Source of the DNA: Flavobacteriaceae bacterium
GTDB lineage: Bacteria > Bacteroidota > Bacteroidia > Flavobacteriales > Flavobacteriaceae
Direction: 5' to 3'
Assembly (NCBI GenBank): GCA_020435885.1
Contig: JAGQYU010000342.1
Location: 1 to 6,554 of the forward strand
Length of the DNA: 6,554 bases
Part shown: piece after piece, positions 4,927-6,554 of the stretch
How positions within the stretch are numbered: position 1 is the first letter of the stretch
How the letters are laid out: each line of letters starts with the position of its first letter
The notes under the pieces: model-generated
Database searches by the model: none
Seen by the model: only the letters and a program-made list of their open reading frames with translations
What the model was told of the DNA's origin: nothing
Position numbers and translations under genes: made by a program

Positions 4927-6554
4927 TTATAAATTCACTATCCAAGAAATGTAATACATTGATCCTATGGCACCAACACCAGGAGCATCCATGTATTCTT
5001 TTCCACCAATGTTTGTTCCACCTAATTTGAAAATAGACTTTATACTTGGAACGGTATAGTTTATCTGAGCATCAACAACAGATCTTGAGGCTACCATTGC
5101 ATCAGCAAATGAAGATTCCCACAAGAATTCGTCACTCCATCTGTAATTCACATTGAATCCAAAGTTTTTGAACAATTCAGTATTTCCAAAAGACGCTTTG
5201 ATCTTATGTTCCGGTGTATTGAATCCTGCTTCATAATCAGGATCAGTAGATTGATCAAAATCAAATTTAGCGTATGTATAATTTACACCAAAATCAAAAT
5301 TATGAAATATTTTACCAGATACACCTATAGTACCTCCATAAGAAGAAACATCAGCCTCTGAATTAGTATAGACTTGGAAAGGTTGATAATCACCATTTCC
5401 AATTGCAATTAATGCATTTGGTTGCTGAACAATAGGATGAATATCAGAGAAATTAACATTGCCATAATGTGGTGAAACAACTGTCTTATTACCGATAAAG
5501 TCTTCATATTTATTATAATAAGCACTTGCATCGATCATAAATCTACCAAAACCGGCTCTATAACCAACTTCGTATGCTGTAACTCTTTCAGGTTTTACAT
5601 AAGGGAAACTTGCTACTTCAAGCAATGCAGGGTTAGGTGATCCACCCGCTGCACTTTCAGCAAATGCTAGTAAAGATCTTAATGTGAAAGCATTTTCATA
5701 AGCAACTCTTCCGCTTAATTGAACTGAGCTTGGGAAACCTAACATTTGTGCTGTTGAACTATTATCTAAAGGCTTAGATGTGTATCTGTCTAAGTTATCA
5801 GGTGCAGAACCCACTAAGATTGCCTGCCCCGCATCTAAACCAATGTATTGATCTTGTGTAGTTGGGTTTCTAAATCCTGTTTGAAAAGAAGCTCTTAAAT
5901 TACGCGTTTTTCCTTTTCCTAAAGAGTAAGAAACGGATACTCTTGGAGAGTAGAAACCATCAAAATTTTGAGCTTTGTCATAACGGATAGAACCTGTAAG
6001 CTTCAATCTATCATCAACCAATTTCTTTTGAAGTTGCATGTATGCTCCATACTCATCATAATCAATTGCTCCATCATAATCAGTAAATATGGTTCCACTT
6101 GAATTTAAAGAATATAATCTGTATGATCCTCCTAATTGAATTTCAGCAAAATCAATCAATTCTCTGAAATTATAGTTAGCATCCACATGGTACAATTTAG
6201 TTTTGTCTTGGAATTTAGCTCCAGTTGCCAAATCAGGGTTTGAAATTACTGCATTAAATGCTTGTTCAAATGCCGGAGTACCGGGTTGCAACGTAACATT
6301 AGCATCAGCATATTGTCTAGCAGCAGCATGTAATTGTGGTGACGCAGCTTCAACATGAGCAGGTGTGCCACCACCAGCAAGTATTTGTCCAGCTCCTTGA
6401 GCGTAAGCCCCTGCATAGGTTCCAAACCATTGTGAGGCCGTTTGTTTATTCAAATTGATTCCTGCAAATCGCATATCATAAGAATCTCCGGCATCTTCAT
6501 CTGTCATATAAGCTCTTACAAAAAAGTTGTCATTTCTAATTTCGAATTTATGCT
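4927..6554 (-). CDS. TonB-dependent outer-membrane receptor, C-terminal barrel (5' end outside window)
   Basis: The frame is open from the right edge to TAA at 4929-4927, giving 541 visible residues. An internal ATG at 6507 is not the true start: the codons before it encode HKFEIRNDNFFVRAY, which belongs to the protein. The segment NFFVRAYMTDEDAGDSYDMRF is typical of Bacteroidota TonB-dependent receptors. Further barrel signatures are LRASFQTGFRNPT (about 219-231), PERVTAYEVGYR (about 321-332), IDASAYYNKYEDFIG (about 340-354), and a C-terminal strand ending GSMYYISWIVNL. The signal peptide, any carboxypeptidase-like N-terminal domain and the plug domain would lie in the missing part. Such receptors import bulky ligands using energy passed by TonB. 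The ligand cannot be told from this half, and no SusD partner follows downstream. The gene ends in the palindromic terminator at 4876-4904. Confidence 0.92.
   Translation of the reverse strand, partial: HKFEIRNDNFFVRAYMTDEDAGDSYDMRFAGINLNKQTASQWFGTYAGAYAQGAGQILAGGGTPAHVEAASPQLHAAARQYADANVTLQPGTPAFEQAFNAVISNPDLATGAKFQDKTKLYHVDANYNFRELIDFAEIQLGGSYRLYSLNSSGTIFTDYDGAIDYDEYGAYMQLQKKLVDDRLKLTGSIRYDKAQNFDGFYSPRVSVSYSLGKGKTRNLRASFQTGFRNPTTQDQYIGLDAGQAILVGSAPDNLDRYTSKPLDNSSTAQMLGFPSSVQLSGRVAYENAFTLRSLLAFAESAAGGSPNPALLEVASFPYVKPERVTAYEVGYRAGFGRFMIDASAYYNKYEDFIGNKTVVSPHYGNVNFSDIHPIVQQPNALIAIGNGDYQPFQVYTNSEADVSSYGGTIGVSGKIFHNFDFGVNYTYAKFDFDQSTDPDYEAGFNTPEHKIKASFGNTELFKNFGFNVNYRWSDEFLWESSFADAMVASRSVVDAQINYTVPSIKSIFKLGGTNIGGKEYMDAPGVGAIGSMYYISWIVNL

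Overview
The window comes from a member of the Bacteroidota, most likely a flavobacterium. The evidence is the AT-rich sequence, a type IX secretion (T9SS) C-terminal sorting domain, Bacteroidota-type -7 promoter boxes (TAnnTTTG) before several genes, little use of Shine-Dalgarno sequences, an atpD-atpC pair standing apart from the other ATP synthase genes, and a Bacteroidota-style TonB-dependent receptor.

Layout from left to right. Positions 1-400 (minus) hold the 5' part of a SCO1/SenC-family copper chaperone gene that runs off the left edge. It is divergent, across a 54-bp gap with facing promoter boxes, from a plus-strand gene (455-1381). That gene encodes an exported protein with a T9SS sorting domain and only the C-terminal part of an M1-type metallopeptidase. 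Next, on the plus strand, is rseP (1481-2827), a site-2 membrane protease. A strong bidirectional hairpin terminator (2841-2877) separates it from the convergent minus-strand pair atpD-atpC (4709 down to 2896), which encodes the beta and epsilon subunits of the F1 ATPase. A 217-bp gap follows, holding the atpD promoter, an inverted repeat in the atpD leader and a perfect 20-bp palindromic terminator. That terminator closes the last gene, a TonB-dependent receptor on the minus strand (4927-6554) whose 5' part lies beyond the right edge.

Functionally this is mostly housekeeping content. The SCO protein (cytochrome oxidase copper site assembly) and the F1 subunits both serve respiratory energy conservation. 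RseP handles intramembrane proteolysis, and the receptor imports an unknown ligand across the outer membrane. No mobile element, CRISPR array, tRNA, rRNA or defence system is visible, and I do not see an undescribed multi-gene system. The most unusual item is the 308-residue secreted protein that looks like an M1 peptidase with its catalytic core missing. The atpD leader hairpin and the facing promoters at 410-447 come next. No stretch longer than 300 bases is without a gene.
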